DNA of 64,000 nucleotides, taken from NCBI GenBank assembly GCA_947625475.1, contig CANQOL010000002.1, positions 62,001-126,000 of the forward strand, written 5' to 3'. Every line of letters starts with the position of its first letter. Positions within the stretch are counted from its first letter, which is position 1. The translations under genes and the position numbers were made by a program. This stretch comes from an uncultured Acetatifactor sp. GTDB lineage: Bacteria > Bacillota > Clostridia > Lachnospirales > Lachnospiraceae. A model generated the notes under the pieces. The model made no database searches. It worked only from the letters and a program-made list of their open reading frames with translations, and was not told the origin of the DNA. This document shows, piece after piece, positions 1 through 9,048 of the stretch.

Positions 1-1876
1 TTCCTTCATAAAATTCCTTCTGATCTGCACTCAGAAGGCTGACCTTTGACCCCAGGTGTTTTTTGAGATAGGCATACCACTCTTTCGCCTGCTCCTGATC
101 CTTTGTCAGAAGACCCAGCCGGGGAGCGTCCTCCCCGCCGGCTGCGCTTTCCCTGAGCAGTTTCAGGACCCTGTCCCTTTCCTCCTCCCGATGGGCACAG
201 GCGATCAGGGCCGGTTCCTCCCCATGCCGCTCTACCACCTCCATCGGCACGGTTTTTTTCAGCTTCCCGGCAAACTGCATGATCTCATAGGTGGATCGGT
301 AGCTTTTGCGGATGGATACCATTTGGGCGTTTGGATACAGCCTTTTCATAAATTCCGAAGACTGGGGGGCAAAGGGCACCAGATTCTGGGAAAAGTCCCC
401 CAGCATGGTCTTTTTGCAGGGAAAGAGCTTGTTTAGCACCGCGTATTGTATCGGTGTATAATCCTGCATCTCGTCCACGATCAGATATCGGATATCCTCC
501 TTTTTGGGACTGCCCTCCAGATAAAGCCGCACATAGAGCAGGGGAAAGATGTCCGCCGCCTCTATCTCCCCGTTGTCCTTTGCTTTCAAGAGCTCCTCCT
601 TCCCCAGCCAGCGATAAAAATCCTGATACAGGGCAAGAGCGGTGTTATGGCGGTACTGCTCCAAAAGCCATTTCTCAATCTCGTTTTTCCGGCTGCCTGG
701 GCCGGTATACCTTCTCTGGATCCGAAGCTCCTGCGAGAGGATCTCTGCCATTTCCCCCATCCTTTCGTACACAGGCAGATTCTTTCGCACCTCGTACAGC
801 CTGTAGATCAATTCCGCAGGAAGGAAGCCTTCCTCATAGACATATTTCTTTTTCCTGAAATTCCGCCTGTCACATTCCTCCAGATATCGGTCCATGCTGT
901 CCACAAATTCCGGCGCGGCCTTAAACAGCACCCGCCTTTTCCATGCCTCGTCCTTCCCAGAAAGAAACCGCTCCGTCTGCAGGCTTGGGTCTTGTGCTTT
1001 GACATGCCTTGGCAGATAGGCGGCTCCCAGGTCGTTTAACTCCACATTCCTGATATTGCGCTCCCCCAGCTCCGGCAGCACTTCGGAAATGTAGTCGATA
1101 AACACCCCGTTGGGAGAAAGGATCAGAAAATTGTCCGCCGAAATTTCTTTCCTGTAGCGGTATAGGAAGTAGGCGATCCTGTGGAGCGCGATGGAGGTCT
1201 TCCCGGAGCCGGCCACGCCCTCTATGATCAGGACGTCCGACTTTTCGTTCCGAACCAGTTGATTCTGCTCCTTTTGAATGGTGGCCACAATATCGCGCAT
1301 CTTCCCGCCGCGGCTTCTGGCAAGCTCCTTTTTCAGCAGTTCATCTTCAATCCGCAGGCTGCTTTCTATGGCATACTCCAGGCGGCCCTTCCGTATGCCA
1401 TACTGCCTTTTTAAACCGATCCGGCCAAAGATCTCCCCTTCCGGCGCCTCATAGGATGCAGGGCCGTACTCAAATTCATAGTACATCCCTGCAATGGGAG
1501 AGCGCCAGTCATATATGGTGCAGTCCGCATCCGAATTCCAAAAAGCGTATTTCCCAATATAGATAGGCTCCGGCTCCTTCCTTGCCTTTTCCGTAAAATC
1601 AATTCTGGCGAAATAGGGGGAATCCATCATTTTCATGATACGGCGGAGCTGTAAGACCGCGCTCTCCCCAGCCTGCGCCGCGCGCTCCAGCTCCTGGCGC
1701 ATAAAGATTTCCTCATACCCGTCAAAGTCGCTTTTCCTCTCCCAGAGATACCGGGTAAACTCCTCCTGATCCTTTTGACGGCCCTGCACTCTTCCCGACA
1801 GCCTTTCGGCCTCCCTGGCAAGCGCCGCCTCCACTGCCTCCAGATAATCTTCTTCCTCAGCTGCTATATCTGCCAT
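1..1876 (-). CDS. helD: HelD/UvrD-like RNA polymerase-recycling helicase (3' end outside window)
   Basis: The reading frame enters from beyond position 1 and starts at the ATG at 1874-1876, preceded by a strong AGGGGGG ribosome-binding site. About 625 codons are visible. A superfamily 1 P-loop (GVAGSGKTS) lies near residue 223 and a Walker B-type segment (LIVDEMQDYTP) near residue 467, followed by the SYRST motif. The long N-terminal part before the P-loop (with IYDWRSPIAGMYYEFEYGP near residue 125) is typical of HelD rather than of UvrD or PcrA. HelD proteins bind RNA polymerase and use ATP to release stalled or DNA-bound enzyme. The C-terminus is missing only because the window ends. Family call firm; exact role inferred from family. 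Confidence 0.9.
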   Translation of the reverse strand, partial: MADIAAEEEDYLEAVEAALAREAERLSGRVQGRQKDQEEFTRYLWERKSDFDGYEEIFMRQELERAAQAGESAVLQLRRIMKMMDSPYFARIDFTEKARKEPEPIYIGKYAFWNSDADCTIYDWRSPIAGMYYEFEYGPASYEAPEGEIFGRIGLKRQYGIRKGRLEYAIESSLRIEDELLKKELARSRGGKMRDIVATIQKEQNQLVRNEKSDVLIIEGVAGSGKTSIALHRIAYFLYRYRKEISADNFLILSPNGVFIDYISEVLPELGERNIRNVELNDLGAAYLPRHVKAQDPSLQTERFLSGKDEAWKRRVLFKAAPEFVDSMDRYLEECDRRNFRKKKYVYEEGFLPAELIYRLYEVRKNLPVYERMGEMAEILSQELRIQRRYTGPGSRKNEIEKWLLEQYRHNTALALYQDFYRWLGKEELLKAKDNGEIEAADIFPLLYVRLYLEGSPKKEDIRYLIVDEMQDYTPIQYAVLNKLFPCKKTMLGDFSQNLVPFAPQSSEFMKRLYPNAQMVSIRKSYRSTYEIMQFAGKLKKTVPMEVVERHGEEPALIACAHREEERDRVLKLLRESAAGGEDAPRLGLLTKDQEQAKEWYAYLKKHLGSKVSLLSADQKEFYEG

Positions 1877-1900
1877 ATTCCCCCCTGTTATACCTTGTCC

Positions 1901-2106
1901 CTGTGCGCCGCCAGGCGCACATAAAATAAGAAGTCCACAGATGCCCTTCCTGTGGACATATACCGCATTACCGTGCGCCGCCAGGCGCACATGGAATCAG
2001 AAGTCCACAGATGCCCTTTCTGTGGACATTATACCGCATTACCGTGCGCCGCCAGGCGCACATAAAATCAGAAGTCCACAGATGCTTTTCCTGTGGACAT
2101 TATACC
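1901..2106. repeat. Three tandem ~70-bp units, each with two hairpins
   Basis: Units lie at 1901-1970, 1971-2041 and 2042-2106. Each holds GTGCGCC-GCCA-GGCGCAC (7-bp stem) and a second hairpin with arms GTCCACAG and CTGTGGAC (8-bp stem). Loops and linkers vary slightly between units while the stem arms are intact. Read on the minus strand, units 2 and 3 contain TATAAT just before the second hairpin (unit 1 has TATATG), so they could hold -10 boxes for helD, but no good -35 box is visible. The array fills the space between the lipoprotein stop codon and the helD start. Confidence 0.9.
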
Positions 2107-2165
2107 ATCCGAAGGTAAAAAAAGCTACTGCAAACAAGTCTCAGGCCATCTGTGTCAAGCTGTTT

Positions 2166-4499
2166 TCACCCATTCTCATCCAGATACAGCTGCACCCGGT
2201 TGTCCAAAATCTGGGCCGCCTCCTGGGCTGAGCGGGTTCCCTCGAAATAGGGGGCCAGTTCCTCATACACCATCTCTTCTATCTCCAGCTCCCGCCAGCG
2301 GGCGCTCTTGGCGTGTTCCAGGGCAAAGCGCACCTTCTCCCCCAGTTCCCCGCTCATGGAATAGGCGGGATACTGTACGCCGCAGGGTTCCTCTATGACG
2401 GAGCCGATATCCTCCTCCGCCAGCTTCCGGGCCAGGGAGCGCTCCACGCCCTCCCAGGTCACCGGCAGCACCGCGCTGCCTCTATTACCGGGATCCGAAC
2501 TTTGACTGTACCGGATATAAAGCTCCTGGGTCTGGCCGGAGAGCAGAAAATTCAGGAATTCCCGGCAGCCCTGGATCTTGTCCGAGGAAGCGTTCACGCA
2601 GATCAGATCCGCATTTACATAAAACCCGTTCCCCTGGGCCTGGGGATAGCCCAGTATGGCGGCATCCCCCTGAAAGCAGGCGTCATAAAACACAAACCGG
2701 GTCAGGGAGGAATCCCAGACATTGTCGCAGTACAGAGCGATCTCCCCGGACTGTAAAAGCTCCGCCGTCTGATCCCAGGCATACTCCCCCCGATCGGCAT
2801 ACTCCCTGGCAAATTCCAGCAGCTCTATAAAGGGCTCCTCTGTCAGATGACTTTCCCCCGCCTCCCAGTCAATATAAACTTTGCTGCCGTCATCCCGCAG
2901 GCCGAAGAGCACCACAATCCCGGTTCCGTCCAGACCGTAGCTTAAAATTTTGGCGGGAGTGGCCCGCACCGCCTCCATCAGCTCCGGCAGGGTAAAGGCT
3001 TCCCGATCTCCTGCCAGCGCCTTCGGATAGACCGCCCCGTTGAAGGTGCACCGATAAGGGGCTCCGTAGAGCACGCCGTCCACCCTTCCGTTTTCCAGAG
3101 CCGCCGGCCAGAGGGAATCTTCCTCCTCCAGCAGACCCTCCAGGCTGCTCAGATATCCGCCCCTGGCAAAATCCTCCAGACCGTTTAACAAAAATCCCGT
3201 CGCCATGTCCGGGCCGCTTCCCGTGCTGATCTGATTTCGGATCCGATCCGCGTAGAAGGCGTAGTCCTCCGGCCCAGGCTCCTGTACCTCCACCTGCCAG
3301 TCCTGGCTCTCCCGGTTAAAGCGGCCGATGACATTCATCAGATTCCGGTCCGTGCCCGCCTCTCCAGCCGTGGCCAGCACCAGCGTCTGCTTCTCCGGCT
3401 CCGCCCCTTCCCGGCGCTCCAGGGAAAGCAGATGCCTGTCTCCCTCATACTCTGCCAGCAGGAGAGGGCCCTGTCCGGGGAGGGCGCTCATCCCCAACAG
3501 CCCCGTCAGGGTATAGCCTCTGTCCTGAAATCGAACCAGCCGTTCGGCTTCCCCTTCGCTCTCCCGCATCCAGAGACTCTCCCGGTCCGCCAAATACAGA
3601 GTTCCTCCGTCCCAGGCGCTTTTCAGGGCCGCCACATCCAGCTCCGGCAATGTCCATCCGGCCGGCCCTCCCCCTTCCAGGAAAAAGACGCCCTTCCCGT
3701 CCTCCCGCTGTCCGTACCAGCACAGGTCCCTGCCGCCGGGATCCCCCAACACTCCGTACAGGGTTCCCTCCACCTTCACCCGCCGGACTTCTTCCTCCCC
3801 CTCTATCAGGAAAAGGTCAGGGCCTCCCCATCCGGCCCAGGCCCCAAAGCGCCCCTCCCCCAGGGGGACCAGGGTAAGTGACGCCGGCACTTCCTCCTCA
3901 GGCAGCACCCGAAGGATCCTTCCTCCCTGATCGGGGCTCCACTGTCCCAGACAGCCGATCCCTCCCTTTTCCTGCCGGGAATACCCGGTCATCCGGCAGT
4001 ACGAAACATTCCCCTCCCCTCCGCACAGATCGGACACGGCATAAAAGTAGAAATCCTGTCCCGTGGGATCCTGCCACTGGGAGACATCCAGCGGATAAAC
4101 TCTCCAATCGGTGTAGGGCGGATCCAGCACCTGCATATAGTCCTCCGTCAGCTTCAGGTCCTCCCCCTCCAGAGTGCGCACCTGGATCAGACGCCGCAGA
4201 CTCTCCCCCGAAAGCTCCAGATCCTTCTCCCACACGGTCTGGTTTTCCTCTAAAAATCCTTCCAGACGCAGGGTCTCGTCGGGATCGGGAATGGCCGTTT
4301 CCCGAAGGACATAGTAAAATGCCTCCGGGCTGTCCGCCTCAGACTGCTTTTTGCCGTTTCCGGCTGCCCCCTGCTGCTTTCCGCTCTCCTGTGTCTCTCC
4401 GCCGCATCCCACACACAAAAACAGACACAGCAGAAGAATAAAAAGCAGTCCTCCCGGCCCCCGCCCCTTTGTCGGATATGATTTTTTCTCTCGGTTCAT
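2166..4499 (-). CDS. Large extracellular solute-binding lipoprotein
   Basis: About 777 residues. A signal peptide ends in a lipobox (LCVGC-GG), so the protein is probably lipid-anchored outside the membrane. The C-terminal ~400 residues resemble family 1 ABC solute-binding proteins: TLVLATAG start, then NVIGRFNRES, GSGPDMATG and a GNGFYVNADLICVNASS stretch. The N-terminal ~350 residues are an extra region rich in short beta-like segments with Trp/Gly, perhaps propeller-like. The ATG at 4499 is preferred over the in-frame ATG at 4511 because GGAGAGG sits 4 bases before it. No ABC permease or ATPase gene is adjacent, so it may act as a sensor or an orphan binding protein. Ligand unknown. Confidence 0.75.
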   Translation of the reverse strand: MNREKKSYPTKGRGPGGLLFILLLCLFLCVGCGGETQESGKQQGAAGNGKKQSEADSPEAFYYVLRETAIPDPDETLRLEGFLEENQTVWEKDLELSGESLRRLIQVRTLEGEDLKLTEDYMQVLDPPYTDWRVYPLDVSQWQDPTGQDFYFYAVSDLCGGEGNVSYCRMTGYSRQEKGGIGCLGQWSPDQGGRILRVLPEEEVPASLTLVPLGEGRFGAWAGWGGPDLFLIEGEEEVRRVKVEGTLYGVLGDPGGRDLCWYGQREDGKGVFFLEGGGPAGWTLPELDVAALKSAWDGGTLYLADRESLWMRESEGEAERLVRFQDRGYTLTGLLGMSALPGQGPLLLAEYEGDRHLLSLERREGAEPEKQTLVLATAGEAGTDRNLMNVIGRFNRESQDWQVEVQEPGPEDYAFYADRIRNQISTGSGPDMATGFLLNGLEDFARGGYLSSLEGLLEEEDSLWPAALENGRVDGVLYGAPYRCTFNGAVYPKALAGDREAFTLPELMEAVRATPAKILSYGLDGTGIVVLFGLRDDGSKVYIDWEAGESHLTEEPFIELLEFAREYADRGEYAWDQTAELLQSGEIALYCDNVWDSSLTRFVFYDACFQGDAAILGYPQAQGNGFYVNADLICVNASSDKIQGCREFLNFLLSGQTQELYIRYSQSSDPGNRGSAVLPVTWEGVERSLARKLAEEDIGSVIEEPCGVQYPAYSMSGELGEKVRFALEHAKSARWRELEIEEMVYEELAPYFEGTRSAQEAAQILDNRVQLYLDENG

Positions 4500-4507
4500 A
4501 TTCCTCT

Positions 4508-4530
4508 CCATTCCGGAGCGCTTTGCGCGA
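4508..4530 (-). promoter_or_regulatory. 23-bp leader element shared with the NlpC/P60 gene leader
   Basis: On the minus strand this segment is identical over 23 bases to 55814-55836 on the plus strand. Its core is GCGC-AAA-GCGC, and outer arms CCAT and ATGG can pair. In both places it ends about 8 bases before the start codon of an exported protein. Pairing of the outer arms would place the stem against the ribosome-binding site. Confidence 0.6.
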
Positions 4531-4577
4531 TGGGACGCCCCGCGTTTCCTCGGGAAAACATTTTTCCTGTCATATTT

Positions 4578-4605
4578 ATTGTAATGCTGTCACGGTATTT
4601 TGCAA
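4578..4605 (-). promoter_or_regulatory. Predicted sigma-A promoter for the solute-binding lipoprotein gene
   Basis: On the minus strand a -35 TTGCAA is followed by a 16-bp spacer and -10 TACAAT, about 80 bp upstream of the start codon. The same box pair with 17-bp spacing recurs at several other genes in the window. Confidence 0.65.
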
Positions 4606-4798
4606 CGGCAAACACCCCTCCTCCGAAATAATGTCACACATATTACATAAAAATAGACGTTGTTTTCTGATCGTTATACCGGCAAAATTTCGGCAGGATA
4701 AACCAAAAAACGCCTGCCCGCACCACAGCGGACAAGCGCTCTCCTTCTTTTTATTATCTCCTGAGGCCGGATCTGCGCAGCCTCCCGTCAAACCTCCC

Positions 4799-5728
4799 TC
4801 AGCGTCCTGCCAGGGCCCCGGCGATATCCTCCCGCATATCCAGCACCGCCGCCCGGGCCGCCTCGCCGTAGCGCTCCTCCCCGTAAGCAGCGTACTTCTC
4901 CTGCCGGTAGGCCGCGATAATGCCCCGGGAGGAATTGATAATGGCTCCCAGGCCGTCCCGGTTGAAGAAATGCACCAGATCGGCCCCCCTGCCGCCCTGG
5001 GCCCCGTAGCCGGGCACCAGGATAAACGCCTTTGGCATCACACTTCTCAGGATCCTGCCCTGCTCCGGGTAGGTGGCGCCCACCACCGCTCCCACGCGGC
5101 TGTAGCCCTCCCGGCCCATGCACTCCCGGCCCCAGGCGTCCACCTGCTCTCCCACCAGCTCGTAGACGGGCCGTCCGTCCACCAGCCTGTCCTGCAGCTC
5201 CCCGCTGCTGGGGTTGGAGGTCTTCACCAGCACAAAGATTCCCTTGTCCTGCTCCTGGCACACCTTCACAAAGGGCTTCACCCCGTCGGAGCCCAGATAG
5301 GGATTCACCGTGGCGAAATCCTCGTCAAAGGCGCTGCAAAGGCGGCTCCCCACCTGCACCTTTCCCAGATGTCCCGCCGCATATGCCTCGGAGGTGGAGC
5401 CGATATCCCCTCGCTTGATATCCCCGATGACCACCAGGCCCTTCTCCCGGCAGTAGTCCACTGTCCGCTGGAAGGCCGCAAGACCCGGCACACCGAACTG
5501 CTCGTACATGGCGATCTGGGGCTTCACGGCAGGGATCAGATCGCAGACCGCGTCCACAATCCCCCTGTTGAACTGCCAGACGGCCTCCGCAGCTCCCTCC
5601 AGGGTCTCCCCGTACTCTTCAAAGGCCGCCCTCTGAATCCACTGGGGAATCAGCTGTAAGGTAGGGTCCAGGCCCACCACAATGGGGGCCTTCGTCTCTT
5701 TTATTTTGGCAATCAGCCTGTCAATCAT
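4799..5728 (-). CDS. pyrF: Orotidine-5'-phosphate decarboxylase (group 2)
   Basis: 309 residues. It decarboxylates orotidine monophosphate to UMP, the last step of de novo pyrimidine synthesis, in the cytoplasm. The catalytic Asp/Lys/Asp signature is seen as GDIKRGDIGST near residue 105, and the phosphate-binding end as LVPGYGAQGG followed by NSSRGII. Length and motif order match the longer group 2 enzymes. The start at 5728 is chosen because AAAGGAG stands 8 bases upstream; an extended frame to 5794 would run into the neighbouring TPR gene. It lies 19 bp after that gene's stop on the same strand, so the two are probably co-transcribed. No other pyr gene is in the window. Confidence 0.95.
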   Translation of the reverse strand: MIDRLIAKIKETKAPIVVGLDPTLQLIPQWIQRAAFEEYGETLEGAAEAVWQFNRGIVDAVCDLIPAVKPQIAMYEQFGVPGLAAFQRTVDYCREKGLVVIGDIKRGDIGSTSEAYAAGHLGKVQVGSRLCSAFDEDFATVNPYLGSDGVKPFVKVCQEQDKGIFVLVKTSNPSSGELQDRLVDGRPVYELVGEQVDAWGRECMGREGYSRVGAVVGATYPEQGRILRSVMPKAFILVPGYGAQGGRGADLVHFFNRDGLGAIINSSRGIIAAYRQEKYAAYGEERYGEAARAAVLDMREDIAGALAGR

Positions 5729-5747
5729 GCGGTTTTCTCCTTTTCTC

Positions 5748-6818
5748 TCAGCGGGTCTGCAGGAAGCTGTACTCCCGCCTGGCCTCGTCGTCATCCGGGT
5801 AGGTGGCCAGATAATTTTCCATCAGCACCGCCGCCCGGTCAAAATCCCCCAGATATTCGTAGCTCACGATCTCGTTAAACTGCAGGGCCTGCATCATATC
5901 GTTCCCCTCGATCTGCATCCCGCTCTGGAAGGCGCTCAGCGCCTGGCTGTACTGGCCCTTCTTCATCTCGCAGAGCCCCAGCTGATTGTAGATCCGGGCG
6001 TCCGAGGTATCCTGAGTCAGGTAATTGTTGTACACGCTGGAGGCGTAGTTGTAATCCCCGGTGGCCTCATAGGACATGCCCAGGTACAGATAAGCCTCCG
6101 CCCCTCCCTCGTTTTTTGCCTCCTCCAGGGCCAGGTATGCCTGCTGGTACTGGCCCAGGTGATAGTACATCCTGCCCTTGTCGTAGGCGCTCATCTGGGA
6201 CTCGTAGGAGGCCATGGCCGCGTTCAGATAGGTCTCCCCCACCTCCCGGTAGCCGTAGTGATCCAGCACCTGGTAGATCTGGATCAGCCGGTCGAAGTCC
6301 TTACCGTTTAACTCCACCACCCGGTCAAAGTCCGCCTTGGCCGACTCGTAGTCGTCCAGTCCCATATAGGCGTTGCCCCGCAGGAACAGGGCGTCCTCAT
6401 CCTGGGGCCGCAGGGCCAGAATGGCGTCATAGACCGCCTTGGCATCCCCCGGTCTTCCCTCCTTGGAGTAGGCCGCCGCCAGATAAAAGTTGATGTCATA
6501 ATCCACATCCTCCACCAGGCCGCTGCTGGCATGAAGGGCTTCCAGGAAGGAGGCGGTGGCATTGTCATAATCCGTCATGCCCATGTAGGCAAGACCCTTC
6601 CCCCGGCAGGCCAGCTTGCTGTTCTCCCCCTGGGCCAGAGCCTCGTCAAAGCTGGCCAGGGCGGACTGGTAATCCAGGTTCTTCACGAACTCCATCCCCT
6701 GGGCCGTATAATCCTGTCCTCCCCCGCAGCCCGTCAGCAGCGCTCCGCACAAAACCGCCAGAGCAAAGCTCCCCCGGGCAGCACAGCCCCCTCTTCTCGT
6801 CCTTCCTCTCTCTCTCAT
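5748..6818 (-). CDS. TPR-repeat lipoprotein
   Basis: About 356 residues. An Arg-rich N-terminus and a hydrophobic segment end in a lipobox (LLTGC-GG), so the protein is probably exported and lipid-anchored. The rest is made of tetratricopeptide repeats: repeated A-x-x-x-F/Y-x-x-A/G-x-x-L patterns such as NLDYQSALASFDEALAQ, KGQYSQALSAFQSGMQI and LGDFDRAAVLMENYLAT. TPRs form protein-binding scaffolds, so it is likely an adaptor. The start at 6818 (MRERGR) follows AGGAAG; an upstream in-frame start would add an Arg/Gly-rich stretch unlike a signal peptide. It probably shares a transcript with pyrF. Confidence 0.8.
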   Translation of the reverse strand: MRERGRTRRGGCAARGSFALAVLCGALLTGCGGGQDYTAQGMEFVKNLDYQSALASFDEALAQGENSKLACRGKGLAYMGMTDYDNATASFLEALHASSGLVEDVDYDINFYLAAAYSKEGRPGDAKAVYDAILALRPQDEDALFLRGNAYMGLDDYESAKADFDRVVELNGKDFDRLIQIYQVLDHYGYREVGETYLNAAMASYESQMSAYDKGRMYYHLGQYQQAYLALEEAKNEGGAEAYLYLGMSYEATGDYNYASSVYNNYLTQDTSDARIYNQLGLCEMKKGQYSQALSAFQSGMQIEGNDMMQALQFNEIVSYEYLGDFDRAAVLMENYLATYPDDDEARREYSFLQTR

Positions 6819-6916
6819 CCGCGCCACACTTCCTGCCCGTTCTCTCAGACGGACACACCCGCCGGGACCGCCCTCCCTGCTGCCAGGGCCGTCCCGCATA
6901 AGCTCTTCCTTTTATC

Positions 6917-6945
6917 AGTGTAAAGCAAAAAGTCCGGCTTGTAAA
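6917..6945 (-). promoter_or_regulatory. Predicted promoter for the TPR lipoprotein-pyrF unit
   Basis: Minus strand -35 TTTACA, 17-bp spacer, -10 TACACT, about 100 bp upstream of the TPR gene start and downstream of the GGDEF gene's stop codon. Confidence 0.55.
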
Positions 6946-6963
6946 GCAGATTTCCCAGACAGC

Positions 6964-8832
6964 TCAGATTCCTCCCCGCCTGGCCTGCTTCTTGGTGCGC
7001 TTTTCCCGGTACATATTCTGGTCCGCCAGCTCCTGGATCCCCACCAGGTTGTCCCCCTTCTGACAAAAGGCGTAGCCGATGCTGGCCGACAGGCTGTAGG
7101 GCTTTGCCCCGGACCCGTTGTACCTGCGGATCCCCTCCCGGATCAGATCCAGGCAGCCCTCCACCTCCTGCGGATCCTCGGAGGCGATGCACAGCAGGAA
7201 CTCGTCCCCGCCCACCCGGGCGGCCTCCCCCAGCGTTCCCCGGGCCTCCTTCAGGATCTCCGCCATAACGCACAGGGCCGCGTCCCCCTCCAGGTGTCCG
7301 TAGCTGTCATTGATGGTCTTAAGGCCGTCCATGTCGATGCTGGCAATGCAGAAACCCATGCCCGTCAGTTCCAGCCTCTCATAGTTCTTCTTCAGGATCT
7401 TCTCCATCTCCCGGCGCGTGGCCAGCCCGGTAAGCTGATCCTGGCCGTACTGGCTGCGCAGCTCCAGCAGGGACTGGTTCTCCGAGGACATTCTGAGTCT
7501 CTCCAGGGATCCGGCCACCCCCATCAGCCAGATCTGGTAAAAATACATCAGCCGCTCGATGTGGCGTGTCTTGATCACCGCGTAGCCCACACAGCGGTTT
7601 TTCGCGTGGAGGCAGGTCACATACAGAAACTTTCCGTCCCTGCGGCAGTGCTCCGGCAGGATCTCCCTTCTGGGGAACCTCTCCTGGCAGAACTGCACCT
7701 CCTGGGGTCTCATAATCACACTCAGGACCATGTTCTCCGTGTACTCCCCCATCTCCCTGCCGGTCAGCTCCTGCTCCTGGCGGGAATCGCAAAGGCAGAT
7801 ATACAGCTCTTCATAGCGCAGCTCCGGCGCATAGTCATGGGCCGTCTGGATCAGCGACTCGAAGCTGCCCGCTTCCTCCATATCAATATTCATATACAGG
7901 CTGTGCAAAAGCACATGGTCCATATATTCCTTCTGGGTAAAAAGCTGCTGGGCCTCCCCCACATCCCGAATTTTAGAACAGCCGCAGGACTCCCGCAGCC
8001 TCCCCTGGGGACGCACATACTCATCCCTGGCCTGCTCCCGGTGCTCTAAAATGTTCTCAATCATCCCCACCGCCAGGGAGGCCATCTCCTGACAGGACAC
8101 ATGGGTGCTGGTGATGGAGGGCACGGAAAATCTGGCTTCCTCCACATCGTCGAAGCCAGATACACAGATTTCCTCCGGCACCCTGATCCCCCGCTCCCGC
8201 AGGGCCTCGCACACGGACACCGCCATATAGTCGTTGGAGCAGACGATCACCTGGGGCCTCTCCCCCTCCCGGTCCAGGAAATAGCTGACGGCCTGAGCCC
8301 CCTTCTGCTTCCAGTAATCCCCCTCAAAAATCATATCCTCCGTCACCGGCAGCCCATAGCGGGCCATGGTCTCCCGGTAGGCCCGCAGCCTCTCCTTGGC
8401 GTCCTCCATGGTCATCACGCCGGTCATAAAGCAGATCCGGGTAAAGCCGTGGACCCGGATAAAGTGCTCCACCATCTTGCTCATATTGGTGTAGTTGTCC
8501 ACCAGCACGTTGTAAAACCGTTCGTCCCTTTTGCGCAGGTTCACCACCGGGCAGCTGCAGCAGCTCTCGATCCTGGCCGTAAGTTCCTCGTACATCCCCT
8601 CCACCCCAAAGGTATCCGAGGCCAGTATGATTCCGTCGTACTCCCCCAGGCTGGGAATATGGATAATATTCTTTTCACCCCAGCCGTGAAAGGAGTTGCC
8701 GCCGAAGGATCCGAAATTGACAAAAACCTCCAGGGCAAAGCCCTTCTCTTTGGCTGACTGGGCAATATATTCCGTGATCCTGACGGGGAACTCTGCGGAC
8801 ATCCCCCCCACAAAGAGCGCCAATTTTCGCAT
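6964..8832 (-). CDS. LacI-like sugar-sensor domain fused to a diguanylate cyclase (GGDEF)
   Basis: 622 residues. Residues ~1-280 read like the periplasmic-binding-protein core of LacI/GalR repressors (DGIILASDTFG, RICFMTGV, PQVIVCSNDYMAVSVCEALRERGIRVPEEICVSGFDD), but the usual N-terminal helix-turn-helix is absent: the protein begins directly with the first beta strand (MRKLALFVGG). A middle region of ~150 residues is followed by a C-terminal GGDEF domain with an intact VGGDEF motif near residue 540 and the DQLTGLATRREME start. No signal peptide or membrane segment is seen, so it probably senses a cytoplasmic sugar-like ligand and makes cyclic di-GMP. Ligand unknown. Start preceded by GGGAGGTGTCGCA. 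Confidence 0.85.
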   Translation of the reverse strand: MRKLALFVGGMSAEFPVRITEYIAQSAKEKGFALEVFVNFGSFGGNSFHGWGEKNIIHIPSLGEYDGIILASDTFGVEGMYEELTARIESCCSCPVVNLRKRDERFYNVLVDNYTNMSKMVEHFIRVHGFTRICFMTGVMTMEDAKERLRAYRETMARYGLPVTEDMIFEGDYWKQKGAQAVSYFLDREGERPQVIVCSNDYMAVSVCEALRERGIRVPEEICVSGFDDVEEARFSVPSITSTHVSCQEMASLAVGMIENILEHREQARDEYVRPQGRLRESCGCSKIRDVGEAQQLFTQKEYMDHVLLHSLYMNIDMEEAGSFESLIQTAHDYAPELRYEELYICLCDSRQEQELTGREMGEYTENMVLSVIMRPQEVQFCQERFPRREILPEHCRRDGKFLYVTCLHAKNRCVGYAVIKTRHIERLMYFYQIWLMGVAGSLERLRMSSENQSLLELRSQYGQDQLTGLATRREMEKILKKNYERLELTGMGFCIASIDMDGLKTINDSYGHLEGDAALCVMAEILKEARGTLGEAARVGGDEFLLCIASEDPQEVEGCLDLIREGIRRYNGSGAKPYSLSASIGYAFCQKGDNLVGIQELADQNMYREKRTKKQARRGGI

Positions 8833-8968
8833 TGCGACACCTCCCTGCCATACAGAAAATACCGGTTTGAGATAGTTTGTTTTCAGTATAACATGGGCAG
8901 AGGGCGGAAATCTTCCTTAATCTTGCCAAAAATTCCTTATATATTGCGTTTTTTCCAAATGCAGCGGC

Positions 8969-8996
8969 AAAAAAAGAACCCTGCCCCGCAGGATTC
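8969..8996 (-). terminator. Intrinsic terminator downstream of the CarD-family gene
   Basis: On the minus strand GAATCCTGC and GCAGGGTTC form a 9-bp stem with a 3-base loop, followed by seven T. A second GC-rich hairpin (arms CCCGGCG/CGCCGGG, about 9011-9031) lies just before it. Confidence 0.75.
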
Positions 8997-9048
8997 CCCT
9001 TCTTCCCGGCGAAGATTCTCCGCCGGGTTTCCTCTTATTTCCGTTTTC

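Noticed and set aside
1901..2106. Possible CRISPR array
   Set aside because: Units are nearly identical over their full length, with no variable spacers, and no cas gene is near.
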